The position numbers and the translations under genes were made by a program. A stretch of 64,000 nucleotides of DNA, taken from NCBI RefSeq assembly GCF_900105415.1, contig NZ_FNSM01000001.1, positions 620,001-684,000 of the forward strand. Reading direction: 5' to 3'. A model generated the notes under the pieces. It had not been told where the DNA came from. It saw only the letters and a program-made list of their open reading frames with translations, and ran no database searches. Positions 33,628 through 41,252 of the stretch are shown piece after piece (positions within the stretch are counted from its first letter, which is position 1; each line of letters opens with the position of its first letter). This stretch comes from Streptomyces sp. TLI_105. Its GTDB lineage: Bacteria; Actinomycetota; Actinomycetes; Streptomycetales; Streptomycetaceae.

Positions 33628-34989
33628 ATGAGCGACCCGACGACGGCACGCGAGGCGATCGCCCTCGTCACCGACGACTTCAGCGAACTCCCCTTCGCGG
33701 AAGGCCCTCTGACCGGTGACGGGCCGATCGGCTGGCCCGGCTACTCCGCCGCGCACGCCCGCGCCGCCGACCGCACCGGCGAGACCGAGTCGGTGGTCTG
33801 CGGCACGGGCACGGTGGGCGGGGTGACGGCGGTGCTGATCTCCTTCGAGTTCCGGTTCCTCGGCGGGTCCCTCGGGGAGCGGACGGGTGCGCGGGCCGCC
33901 GCCGCCCACGCCCTGGCCCGGGCACGACGGCTGCCCGTGGTCGTCCTCCCGGCCACCGGCGGCAGCCGGATGCACGAGGGCATGCGCGCCCTCCTGCAAC
34001 TCCAGTTCCTGGCCCGCGAGTGGGAGGCCACCCGGGCCGCGGGGCTGCCGCAGATCGCGGTCCTGCGGGATCCGACCACGGGCGGCGGCTGGGCCACGCT
34101 CGGCGCCGGCTCCGACGTCGTGCTCGCCCTGCCCGGCGCGCAGGTCGGCTTCGCGGGCTCCCGCGTGCGGCCGCCGGGCGCGGACCCGGCCGCGTACACC
34201 GCCGAGGCGCAGCTCGCCCACGGTCACCTCGACGCGATCGTGCCGCCCGCGGCGCTGCGCGAGACCCTCGGGCGCTGGCTGTCGCTGCTCGTCCGTCCCG
34301 CCGAGGGCCCGGTCCCGCCGCCGTACGCGCTCGGCGATCCGGGTGTGCCGCCCGCCGCGAGCGGCCGGGAGGCGGTGGCACGCGCCCGGCATCCGGACCG
34401 GCCCCGGGCCGCCGCGTACCTCGACGCCCACTTCACCCTGCGCGAGGAGATCTCCGGCGACCGCTGCGGGGGTGTCGACCCGGGCGTGCGGTGCGGCTTC
34501 GGACGGCTCCCCGACGGTCGCACCGTCGCCTACGCGGCCCAGTGCGGCACCGCGACCCGTCCGGCCGGCTTCCGCACGGCGGCCCGCCTCGTGCGGCTGG
34601 CCGACCGCCTCGGCATCCCGGTCCTCACCCTCGTGGACACCCCGGGCGCCGCCAACGACCCGGCGGCGGAGCGCGCGGGCGCGGGGACGGCGATCGCCGA
34701 CCTGTTCGCCGCCGTCGCCTCCGCCCGCACCCCGCTCACCTCGCTGCTCATCGGCGAGGGGGGCTCCGGCGGCGCCCTGGCGCTCGCCGCGCCGGACAAC
34801 ACCTGGGCCACGCCGGACGGTTACTTCTCCGTCATCGCGCCCGAGGCCGCCGCCGCCATCCTCAAACGGGCTCCCGAGGAGGCCGCGGCCACCGCCGACC
34901 AGCTGCGGCTGCGCCCCCGGGACCTCGTGGACCTCGGCGTCGTCCGGGGCGTCGTGGGGCCTGCTCCGGGGCGGCCCCGGGCCCGATGA
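33628..34989 (+). CDS. fused acyl-CoA carboxylase carboxyltransferase
   Basis: This 453-aa protein joins two crotonase-fold carboxyltransferase halves. The beta-like half (to about residue 215) has RRLPVVVLPATGGSRMHEG. The alpha-like half (about residues 250-450) has LADRLGIPVLTLVDTPGAANDPAAE and SLLIGEGGSGGALALAAPDN. The protein would transfer carboxyl from biotin to an acyl-CoA. No biotin carboxylase or carrier gene is near, so those subunits come from elsewhere. It is 98 nt downstream of the radical SAM gene, so it may read through from the lanthipeptide locus, but nothing ties it to peptide maturation. Confidence 0.85.
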   Translation: MSDPTTAREAIALVTDDFSELPFAEGPLTGDGPIGWPGYSAAHARAADRTGETESVVCGTGTVGGVTAVLISFEFRFLGGSLGERTGARAAAAHALARARRLPVVVLPATGGSRMHEGMRALLQLQFLAREWEATRAAGLPQIAVLRDPTTGGGWATLGAGSDVVLALPGAQVGFAGSRVRPPGADPAAYTAEAQLAHGHLDAIVPPAALRETLGRWLSLLVRPAEGPVPPPYALGDPGVPPAASGREAVARARHPDRPRAAAYLDAHFTLREEISGDRCGGVDPGVRCGFGRLPDGRTVAYAAQCGTATRPAGFRTAARLVRLADRLGIPVLTLVDTPGAANDPAAERAGAGTAIADLFAAVASARTPLTSLLIGEGGSGGALALAAPDNTWATPDGYFSVIAPEAAAAILKRAPEEAAATADQLRLRPRDLVDLGVVRGVVGPAPGRPRAR

Positions 34990-35002
34990 GCGGCCCGGGG
35001 CC
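34973..35002 (+). terminator. hairpin overlapping the carboxyltransferase stop codon
   Basis: An 11-bp perfect stem (GGCCCCGGGCC, 34973-34983, with 34992-35002) carries the TGA stop codon in its 8-nt loop. It probably terminates the carboxyltransferase transcript. Confidence 0.65.
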
Positions 35003-35025
35003 CCGGCGGCCGTCCGGGGCTCTCC

Positions 35026-35349
35026 CTACTCCCCCAGGGCCCGCTTCAGTCCGGCCTTGTCCATCGAGGAGCGGCCGTGGATGTTGCGGCGCTGGGCCTC
35101 GGCGTAGAGCTGGTCGTAGGTCGGGCCCTCCGAGCCGCTGTGCGAGCGCTTGCCCCCACGGCGCGAGGAGGACATGTCCTGCGTCGAGCTCTTGCTCGCG
35201 GTCTTCGACTCGCCGGACCGCGCCCGCTCCTTGTTCACCGTGCGCGCGGCGATCTCCTCGGCGCGCTCCTTGCTCTCGCCCCGGTCCAGAGCGCTCTCCT
35301 TGATGTGCTCGTACTGCCGCTCCCGCTTGGCGTTCGATCCGCGCGGCAT
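35026..35349 (-). CDS. small basic protein with Rho-N/SAP-like tail (plasmid-stabilisation-type)
   Basis: This 107-aa, highly charged protein has an N-terminal KRERQYEHIKESALDRGESKERAEEIAARTVNKERA segment typical of the actinobacterial plasmid-stabilisation-annotated family. A Ser/Lys/Gly-rich linker follows. The last 35 residues (YDQLYAEAQRRNIHGRSSM, then DKAGLKRAL) look like a Rho-N or SAP-type nucleic-acid-binding helix pair. GAGGAG precedes the ATG. No plasmid or toxin gene is nearby, so the historic name says little. Nucleic-acid binding is my inference. Confidence 0.8.
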   Translation of the reverse strand: MPRGSNAKRERQYEHIKESALDRGESKERAEEIAARTVNKERARSGESKTASKSSTQDMSSSRRGGKRSHSGSEGPTYDQLYAEAQRRNIHGRSSMDKAGLKRALGE

Positions 35350-35414
35350 GACCCGCTCCTCTCCGTCCGGACACGATGGCCCCCGCGCCCGACGCCTGCC
35401 CGGCCCCGCCGGGT

Positions 35415-35876
35415 CTAATCCGGTTCGTCCCGCTTCCTTCCGGACGTGCGGTCGACCTCCAGCCAGACCACCTTGCCCACGGTTCCCGGCTCCTTGTCCT
35501 GGCTGCCCCAGTCGCCGGCGAGCAGGTCCAGGACCATCAGGCCGTGCCCGCCGGGCAGCGCGGGGGACCGGGGCGCCCGCACCCGCGGAGGCTCCGGGCT
35601 GCCGTCGTAGACCTCGATGCGCAGCCGCCCCTGCCCGTGTCGCAGGACGAGCTCCTCGGGGCCGCTGGCGTGCAGGCAGGCGTTGGTGACGACCTCCGAC
35701 ACGAGGAGCAGGACGTCCTCGACCCGCTCCCCCGTCTCCTCGCTGTCCGGGGGTATCCACCCCCAGTCGGCCAGGGCCTGCGCCGTGAAGTCCCGGCAGC
35801 GCGAGACGACGCCGCGCGTCCCGTGCAGCACCAGCCTGCGGACCTGGTTCGGGGGGCCACCGTCCCCGTCAGCCAT
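35415..35876 (-). CDS. RsbW-like anti-sigma factor/ATP-binding kinase
   Basis: This 153-aa protein is a HATPase_c_2 domain. The N-box is VEDVLLLVSEVVTNACLHA (about residues 52-70), where the Asn coordinates Mg-ATP, and a G-box lies at GGHGLMVLDLLAGDWG. Streptomyces has many such single-domain kinases that bind sigma factors or phosphorylate STAS partners. Its start overlaps the preceding STAS gene by 8 nt, which makes that protein the obvious partner. No sigma factor gene is adjacent. Confidence 0.88.
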   Translation of the reverse strand: MADGDGGPPNQVRRLVLHGTRGVVSRCRDFTAQALADWGWIPPDSEETGERVEDVLLLVSEVVTNACLHASGPEELVLRHGQGRLRIEVYDGSPEPPRVRAPRSPALPGGHGLMVLDLLAGDWGSQDKEPGTVGKVVWLEVDRTSGRKRDEPD

Positions 35877-36294
35877 GGGTGTCCCCCCCGTCCCGCCTCC
35901 CGGCGTCCTCGTCGGCCAGCGCCTCGGCCGCGTCCGCGTACACCCGGAAGACCGTCCGGGCCCCGGTGATGTCGAACATCCGGTCCACCGGCGGGTGGAG
36001 CCCGGCGAGGTCCAGGAGCCCGCCCGTCTCCCGCAGGCGCATGCGGGCCCGCAGCAGCTCGTTCAGGCCGGTCGAGTCGCAGAAGGTCAGGCCGGAGCAG
36101 TCCACGACGACCCGCCGGGCCCGGGCGCATTCGTCCAGCGCCCGGCGCAGCGGGTCGGCCGTGTCGTGGTCGAGCTCGCCGCCCAGCTCGAGGACGACCA
36201 CCGCGTCGGGCACCCCGGGTCGCGCCCGGACGACGAACCGGGGGTCGGGGGGCGGCGGCCGCTCCCCCGTACTGTCGTCGGCGTCCATGGACAC
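35869..36294 (-). CDS. STAS-domain anti-sigma factor antagonist
   Basis: This 141-aa protein has the STAS core VLELGGELDHDTADPLRRAL (about residues 35-55) and the phosphorylatable-Ser segment RRVVVDCSGLTFCDSTGLNELL (about residues 61-82; Asp-Ser-Thr-Gly). It would relieve a sigma factor from the adjacent RsbW-like kinase and be inactivated when that kinase phosphorylates the Ser. The GTG at 36294 is chosen because AGGAGG is 7 nt upstream; the ATG two codons later is 13 nt away. Pro-rich residues 10-20 precede the domain. Confidence 0.87.
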   Translation of the reverse strand: MSMDADDSTGERPPPPDPRFVVRARPGVPDAVVVLELGGELDHDTADPLRRALDECARARRVVVDCSGLTFCDSTGLNELLRARMRLRETGGLLDLAGLHPPVDRMFDITGARTVFRVYADAAEALADEDAGRRDGGDTHG

Positions 36295-36362
36295 CGGCCC
36301 ACCTCCTCGTACCGCTTGGCGAGACCACCTCTTCCCCCCAGTTTCCGGCAGATGGCCTCGAT

Positions 36363-36384
36363 CGACACCCCCTGGGGGGTGTCG
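36363..36384. promoter_or_regulatory. G/C-run palindrome upstream of the STAS-kinase pair
   Basis: CGACACCCC and GGGGTGTCG arms around a 4-nt centre form an interrupted palindrome about 70 nt upstream of the STAS start. C-run/G-run operators of this style are bound by CsoR-family repressors; no such gene lies in the window. Confidence 0.4.
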
Positions 36385-36392
36385 GACACCCC

Positions 36393-36546
36393 TAGTGTCC
36401 CGAGTCGGAGATTCTTGGGTGGTTCTCTCAGCCTCCGGCCTTCGGGCCGACGGTTCCAAGTCGAGCCCCGACCTGGTGAGAAGCGGGCGCGGCCGCCGGT
36501 CGATCGAAGCAGAGATCTACCTAAAGACTTCCGACTCAGGACACTA
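36393..36546. mobile_element. MITE-like element, about 154 bp, TA-flanked inverted repeats
   Basis: CTAGTGTCC-CGAGTCGG (36392-36408) is repeated inverted at 36531-36547 with one mismatch, extending imperfectly to about 28 bp. Both ends have TA next to GTGTCC, as expected for an IS630/Tc1-type TA target duplication. The inside (about 120 bp) has no ORF of note but a hairpin around CCGGCCTTCGGGCCG. The right end supplies the stop codon of the adjacent serine hydrolase. Confidence 0.65.
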
Positions 36547-37752
36547 GCGGGGCTGGACCACGCGGTCGTAGACGTGGTCCGGGGTGACGATCGAGGTGAT
36601 CGCGCGGGCGAGCGGTGTGGACGGCTCCTGGCCCTGGCGGGTGATGTCCGTGTTGATCATGATGACGAGCGTGGCGTCCCGCTCGGGCAGATAGACGGTC
36701 ACCGTCTCGTACCCCGGGATCGAGCCGTTGTGCCCGATCCAGCCGTTGGCGTCGAAGATGCCGAGGCCGTAGCCGAGGCCGGGGTGGCCGGTCGGCAGCG
36801 TCCTGAGCCGCTGCGCCTGTGTCCGGGGGCTGAGCAGCTCGCCGGTGGCGAGGATCTTCGCCCAGCGGCGCAGGTCGTGCATGTCGGAGATCATCGCCCC
36901 GGCCGCCCAGGCCCAGCTGGGGTTCCAGTCGGTGGAGTCCACGACCGCGCCGCTGAGCGTCTGGTTGGTGTAGCCGCGGGGGTGCGGCTCGGGGAACTCG
37001 GGGCCGGTGGGGAGGAACGTGTGGCGCAGGCGGGCCGGGCGGAGCACGCGGTCGCGGAGGAACTCGGCCAGTGGCCGGCCGCTGACCTTCTCCACCACCA
37101 GGCCGAGGAGCAGCAGATTGCTGTTCGAGTACTCGAACTTCGCGCCCGGCGCGAAGGTGTTCTTGTGCCTGAAGCCGTAGGCGAGCGCTTCCTGCGGGGT
37201 GAAGGGGCGCTCCGGGTCGCTGAGCAGGTCGTGGAGGAAGTCCGGGTCGGAGGTGTACGGGAAGAGGCCGCTGCGCATCTCGGCGAGGTGACGCAGGGTG
37301 ATCCGGTGGCCGTTCGGCACTCCGCGGACGTAGCGGTCGATGGGGTCGTCCAGGCGGATCCGGTGGTCGTCGACGAGCTCCAGGAGGGCGGTGACCGTGA
37401 AGGTCTTGGTCTCGCTGCCGATGCGGACGAAGCCGTCGGTGGTCATCGGCTCGCGGGTGACCTTGTTCGCGACGCCGGTCGCGCGGACGTAGCTCCCCTT
37501 GCCGGGCATCCACAGGCCGACGGCGACGCCGGGGATGCCGGCCTGCCTGCGCACGTCCTCGATGGCCCGGTCGAGCCGGGCGGTGAGCTCGGGGCCGAGT
37601 CCACCGGGCGGGCAGTCGTCCTCGCCGTGCCTGACGACGGCGTCGCCGCTCACGGCGTGGACGGCGGCGGCGGGCGTGGCCGTCACGGGGGCCAGCACGG
37701 ACGCCACGAGCAGCGTCGCGGCGAACAGCCGGCGGGAGGGGGTGCGTCGCAT
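36544..37752 (-). CDS. secreted serine hydrolase, beta-lactamase/DD-peptidase family
   Basis: This 402-aa protein has a signal peptide (RRTPSRR then a hydrophobic run, cleavage near PAAA at about residue 29). It carries the class C beta-lactamase/DD-peptidase triad motifs: SxxK in GSETKTF, YxN in FEYSNSN and HxG in GHNGSIPGY. It is probably a D-alanyl-D-alanine carboxypeptidase or esterase acting outside the cell. The TAG stop codon lies in the terminal repeat of the MITE-like element, so the native C-terminus may have been altered by a few residues. Confidence 0.92.
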   Translation of the reverse strand: MRRTPSRRLFAATLLVASVLAPVTATPAAAVHAVSGDAVVRHGEDDCPPGGLGPELTARLDRAIEDVRRQAGIPGVAVGLWMPGKGSYVRATGVANKVTREPMTTDGFVRIGSETKTFTVTALLELVDDHRIRLDDPIDRYVRGVPNGHRITLRHLAEMRSGLFPYTSDPDFLHDLLSDPERPFTPQEALAYGFRHKNTFAPGAKFEYSNSNLLLLGLVVEKVSGRPLAEFLRDRVLRPARLRHTFLPTGPEFPEPHPRGYTNQTLSGAVVDSTDWNPSWAWAAGAMISDMHDLRRWAKILATGELLSPRTQAQRLRTLPTGHPGLGYGLGIFDANGWIGHNGSIPGYETVTVYLPERDATLVIMINTDITRQGQEPSTPLARAITSIVTPDHVYDRVVQPR

Positions 37753-37949
37753 GTCGGGGGTGCCTCTTCCGGGTCACGAGCTCGGGGTCACGGGCTCAGG
37801 AGGGGCATCATCACCACCGGGAGCCGGGGCGAGGGCGCTCCGGTCCGGCGCGTGCGCGGCGAGTCCACCCGTACGGGGCCACGGGGGTAACCGGTACGGC
37901 CTCAGGACCGGATAATGGCACCCCTGACCACCATGGAGACGAAGGACCG

Positions 37950-38339
37950 ATGACGCTGCAAGAGGGCCTGCGGGTGAAGCTGGCGGTGGACCTCCGGCTG
38001 GGCCGGGTCGTCCCGGTGGGCGAGGACCCGGCGGAGGAGGGGGCCGGGGCGGGGTTCCTGGCTCTGGCCGCGGGCGTCGAGGGCACCGTCGAGCGGGTGG
38101 ACGAGGACCGGCCGCAGAGCCAGGAGGTCCGTGAGTACGAGCGGCTCAAGTCGCTCCTCGACGACTTCGGCGACCAGATGCCTCCGGGCAGCAGGCGGCA
38201 ACTGGAGGAGCAGGTCGGCTCGCTGGAGCCGGCGTGGACCGCCCACCGGGAACGGAGGCTCCGTCTGACGGTCCGTGTCCGCTTCGACAACGGCTTCGTC
38301 CTCGACGACGCGCCCGGAGACCTCTTCACCGCCGCCTGA
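37950..38339 (+). CDS. hypothetical protein (129 aa)
   Basis: This 129-aa soluble protein has no family I recognise. It has a beta-rich start (LRVKLAVDLRLGRVVPVGE), an Ala/Gly-rich strand, a charged predicted helix (EVREYERLKSLLDDFGDQMPPGSRRQLEEQV) and a final strand pair (RRLRLTVRVRFDNGFVLDDAPGDLF). The pattern suggests a small SH3-like or barrel fold. It precedes the MFS pump by 143 nt in the same direction, but the operator-like palindrome between them argues for separate promoters. Confidence 0.65.
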   Translation: MTLQEGLRVKLAVDLRLGRVVPVGEDPAEEGAGAGFLALAAGVEGTVERVDEDRPQSQEVREYERLKSLLDDFGDQMPPGSRRQLEEQVGSLEPAWTAHRERRLRLTVRVRFDNGFVLDDAPGDLFTAA

Positions 38340-38380
38340 GCAAGCGCGCTCCTCCTCCCTCCAATCCCTCCAGCGCGCGA

Positions 38381-38397
38381 TTTGCGATATCCGCAAA
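38381..38397. promoter_or_regulatory. TTTGCG-N5-CGCAAA operator before the MFS gene
   Basis: A 17-bp interrupted palindrome (arms TTTGCG and CGCAAA, centre ATATC) sits 86 nt upstream of the MFS start codon. It is a good repressor-site candidate; the decayed CGNR regulator next to the MFS gene is a possible former binder. Confidence 0.55.
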
Positions 38398-38441
38398 CTT
38401 CTTTGCCACTCCTCCTTCCCCGGTCCGAGTCTGGGCGTCGT

Positions 38442-38471
38442 CCGGTCTCGTCGAAGCCGGTCTCGTCGAAG
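38442..38471. repeat. 15-bp perfect tandem duplication in the MFS leader
   Basis: CCGGTCTCGTCGAAG occurs twice head to tail immediately before the MFS ribosome-binding site (GGGGGA). Confidence 0.85.
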
Positions 38472-38482
38472 GGGGAACTCAC

Positions 38483-39874
38483 ATGTCCACGGAATCCCTG
38501 ACCGCCGCTCCACCCGCCCCGCTGAGCTCGCGCCGGCGCTGGACGGTGCTGGTGGTCTGCGCGCTCAGCATGTTCCTGGTCGGCGTCGACTCCACCATCG
38601 TCAACGTGGGGCTGCCCGAGATCGGCCGGGGCCTCGACGTGGGCACCCGCGGTCTCGAATGGGTCGTGGACGCGTACACCGTGGTCATGGCCAGTCTGCT
38701 CATCGTCTCCGGCGCCCTCGCCGACCGCTTCGGGCGCCGCCGGGCCTTCCGGTGCGGGCTGCTCGTCTTCGGCCTGGCCTCCCTCGTGTGCGCCCTCGCC
38801 CCGTCGCTCGGCGTGCTGGTGGCGGCCAGGGCCGTCCAGGGGATCGGCGCCTCGATGCTGAGCCCGGTGGCCCTGGCGATCGTGGTGAACGCGATGCCCG
38901 ACCCACGCGAACGGGCCCGCGCGATCGGCGTCTGGGCCTCGGTCTTCGGGCTGAGCATGGCGGCGGGCCCGGTCACCGGCGGGGCGCTCATCGCCGCGTT
39001 CGGCTGGCGCTCGGTGTTCTGGATCAACGCTCCGGTGGTGGTCCTCGCCCTCGTCCTGGTCGCCCTGTTCGTGCCGGAGTCCCGCGGAGAGCGCGCCCGC
39101 CGCCTCGACCTGCCAGGTCAGCTGCTCCTCACCGTGGTGCTGTGCCTCACCGTCGGCCTCCTCATCGAAGGCCCCCGCATCGGCTGGACGTCGCCCGCGG
39201 CCCTCACCGGTTACGCGCTGACCGCGGCGGCCACGGCCGGCTTCGTCCGGGTCGAACTCCGGCGCGAGGAGCCCCTGATGGACCTCGGCCTGTTCCGCCG
39301 CCCGCCGTTCGTCACGGCGGTGCTCGGCGCGACGGCGGTCTTCGTCGCCCTCAACATGACCCTGCTGCTCAGCACCCTCTACCTCCAGCAGGCCCGCGGC
39401 TGGACCCCGCTCGCGACCGGCGCCGCGACCCTGCCCATGGCGCTCGGCGCCACGCTGTGCGCGCCCTGGTCGGGCGCACTGGTGGGCCGCGTCGGGCCCC
39501 GGCGCCCGCTGGTCCTCGCGGGCGGGTTCACCGCGGCCGGCGGTCTTTGCCTCATGGGCCTGGACGGCGACACGAGCGTGGGGCGGATCCTGTTCGCCTT
39601 CCTGCTGATCGGCATCGGCTTCGGCTTCGCCAACGCCCCCCTGACGAACACCGCGGTCGGCGGCCTGCCGCCGTCGCGGGCCGGAGTGGCGGGGGCGATC
39701 ACCTCCACCTCGCGGCAGGTCGGCGTGGCGGTCGGCATCGCCGTCGCCGGCGGACTGGTCGCGGGCACCGCCCCGGCCGACCTCCCCGCCGCGACCCGCC
39801 CGGGCTGGCTCGTCGTGTCGGCGTGCGGCCTCTTCCTCCTGGCGGCGGCACGCGCCGCGAGACCGAGGACCTGA
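38483..39874 (+). CDS. MFS drug-efflux transporter (EmrB/QacA, DHA2 type)
   Basis: This 463-aa transporter has about 14 hydrophobic helices. DHA2 signatures are FLVGVDSTIVNVGLPEIGR (motif D1), GALADRFGRRRAF (motif A) and GPVTGGALIAAFGWRSVFWINAP (motif C, antiporter). It probably expels drugs or metabolites using the proton gradient. GGGGGA lies 6 nt before the ATG. A palindrome and a 15-bp tandem repeat lie in its leader. The convergent gene is a decayed CGNR-type regulator, a class often found beside such pumps. Confidence 0.93.
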   Translation: MSTESLTAAPPAPLSSRRRWTVLVVCALSMFLVGVDSTIVNVGLPEIGRGLDVGTRGLEWVVDAYTVVMASLLIVSGALADRFGRRRAFRCGLLVFGLASLVCALAPSLGVLVAARAVQGIGASMLSPVALAIVVNAMPDPRERARAIGVWASVFGLSMAAGPVTGGALIAAFGWRSVFWINAPVVVLALVLVALFVPESRGERARRLDLPGQLLLTVVLCLTVGLLIEGPRIGWTSPAALTGYALTAAATAGFVRVELRREEPLMDLGLFRRPPFVTAVLGATAVFVALNMTLLLSTLYLQQARGWTPLATGAATLPMALGATLCAPWSGALVGRVGPRRPLVLAGGFTAAGGLCLMGLDGDTSVGRILFAFLLIGIGFGFANAPLTNTAVGGLPPSRAGVAGAITSTSRQVGVAVGIAVAGGLVAGTAPADLPAATRPGWLVVSACGLFLLAAARAARPRT

Positions 39875-39913
39875 TCGCCCAGCAGGTGGCCCGCGCGTCG
39901 TTCCGGGTGACCG

Positions 39914-40467
39914 TCAGGGCGGGGCGGGACCACCCTCGGCGGTCATGCGCTGTCGCCGGTAGTGGCGAGCCGCTCGGGCGCGGTTTCCGCACGACGGTCT
40001 GCACCACTCCTGCCGCCCATGGCTCTTGACGAAGTAGCGCACCCAGCGGGGTGCGGTGCAGGCGCGCGACCGCTCGCGCTGCGGGCCGCTCAGGACGTCG
40101 ATGGCCGCACGCGCCAGGGCCGCCACCAGGCGCACCCTCACGTCGTTCTCCGCCGACAGCAGACGGGCCAGGGGGCACCCTCCGGCGGCCAGTCCATCTG
40201 CGGGACGACCGGTTCACGTGCGGCGACCGTGTGGAGACGGATCAGCGCCCGGTCGGCCGGCATCATCCGTCGGACGTCCGCCGAGCTGGGGGGAGCGGGA
40301 CCGACCGCCCGGCCGAACAAGGCCCGTACCGCCTGTCGCAGCTCGACGATCTCGGCCCTGAGGCCCTCGTCCGCCGCGAACTCCCCTGCCGGAAGGCTGC
40401 CGGCCAGCAGGTCGGCCTGCGCCTGGATCCAGTGCGTCGTCCTGGGCGACGACCGGCGCTTGACCAC
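39914..40467 (-). pseudogene. decayed CGNR zinc-finger regulator
   Basis: Two overlapping reading frames (40138-40467 and 39914-40141) together make one CGNR protein. The helical ABATE-like part ends in WPPEGAP; in the next frame LARLLSAENDVRVRL leads into the CGNR finger (RQEWCRPSCGNRARAARHYRR). One missing base in the C5 run at 40171-40175 (read on the minus strand) explains the break. The finger's second Cys ligand is Trp (ACTAPRW), and about 30-40 N-terminal residues are absent. Frameshift, lost ligand and truncation agree that it is a pseudogene; a sequencing error could explain only the frameshift. Confidence 0.7.
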
Positions 40468-40559
40468 GCACTACCGCGTCGTGCTCTGCTCCCGCCCGCC
40501 GGACCGGGAGAAAGCGTGATCCACCCCTACGCCGTCCCCGGGTTCCCGGCGGCGCTCCC

Positions 40560-41078
40560 TCAGTAGTAGTGGCGCATGATCTCGTCGGCCCAGGCGGGCT
40601 GCGTGGTGGGGCCCTGGGGGCCGAACTCCGTCATGTACGGCTTGATGTCGAGGACCGGCGTGCCGTCGACCGCGTCCAGGCCCCGCACATGGAGGTCCAG
40701 ACCGTCCGTGCGGATCAGGCGGCAGCGGGAGACGCCGAGGCGGTTGGGGCGGTTCTTGCCGCGCTGGGCGAAGATCCCGACCAGCGGCCACTCCTCGTTG
40801 CCGCGCGGGTGCCGGGCCCCGGTCTCGACGGCGTCGGGGCTCACCCGGTCGAAGTGGTAGACGACCTCCAGGTGGGAGAAGGCGTCCAGACCGGCCAGCG
40901 CCTCGGGGCCGAAGGCCTCCGCGTCGAGGCGGACGACCGACTCGACGCCCCCCCACTCGTCGTCCCGCACCTCGCCCCGCCCGCCGACGACGCGTCCCAC
41001 GGCGCGGGAGACGATCGCGCCAGGGGTGTGCTCGGTGTTCTCCGTGCTCTCCATGTGCTCCGTGTGCTCCTGCGCCAT
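40560..41078 (-). CDS. trmO: TrmO/TsaA-type tRNA (m6t6A37) methyltransferase
   Basis: This 172-aa protein has the TsaA/YaeB beta-barrel signature: VVYHFDRVSPD, ETGARHPRGNEEWPLVGIFAQRGKNRPNRLGVSRC and LDIKPYM. The family N6-methylates t6A37 in tRNA using SAM. The N-terminal 18 residues are a low-complexity Glu/His/Thr run (EHTEHMESTENTEHT) from a short DNA repeat and may be untranslated or dispensable. It is a stand-alone gene. Confidence 0.9.
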   Translation of the reverse strand: MAQEHTEHMESTENTEHTPGAIVSRAVGRVVGGRGEVRDDEWGGVESVVRLDAEAFGPEALAGLDAFSHLEVVYHFDRVSPDAVETGARHPRGNEEWPLVGIFAQRGKNRPNRLGVSRCRLIRTDGLDLHVRGLDAVDGTPVLDIKPYMTEFGPQGPTTQPAWADEIMRHYY

Positions 41079-41152
41079 GGGGTCCTCGTTCTCTCGCCGG
41101 TCGTGGCCGCGCCTCCGACGAGGCGGACCGGGGGCACGCTACCCCGTGGCCG

Positions 41153-41174
41153 GGGCCCGTCAGAGGACGGGCCC
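41153..41174 (-). terminator. hairpin terminator downstream of the PPTase gene
   Basis: A perfect 9-bp stem (GGGCCCGTC with GACGGGCCC) and a 4-nt AGAG loop lie 79 nt past the PPTase stop codon. Confidence 0.65.
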
Positions 41175-41252
41175 GTGGGCCGAGTTCGGGTTCTGGCGTG
41201 GTGGTCGCCAGGCCGTGAGTCCCGCCGTGCGCGCCCCGCGGCGGGTTCTCGT

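Noticed and set aside
41020..41078. TGCTCCGTGTGCTCC repeats as a possible regulatory array
   Set aside because: They encode the Glu/His/Thr-rich start of TrmO and lie inside the frame; no palindromic structure.
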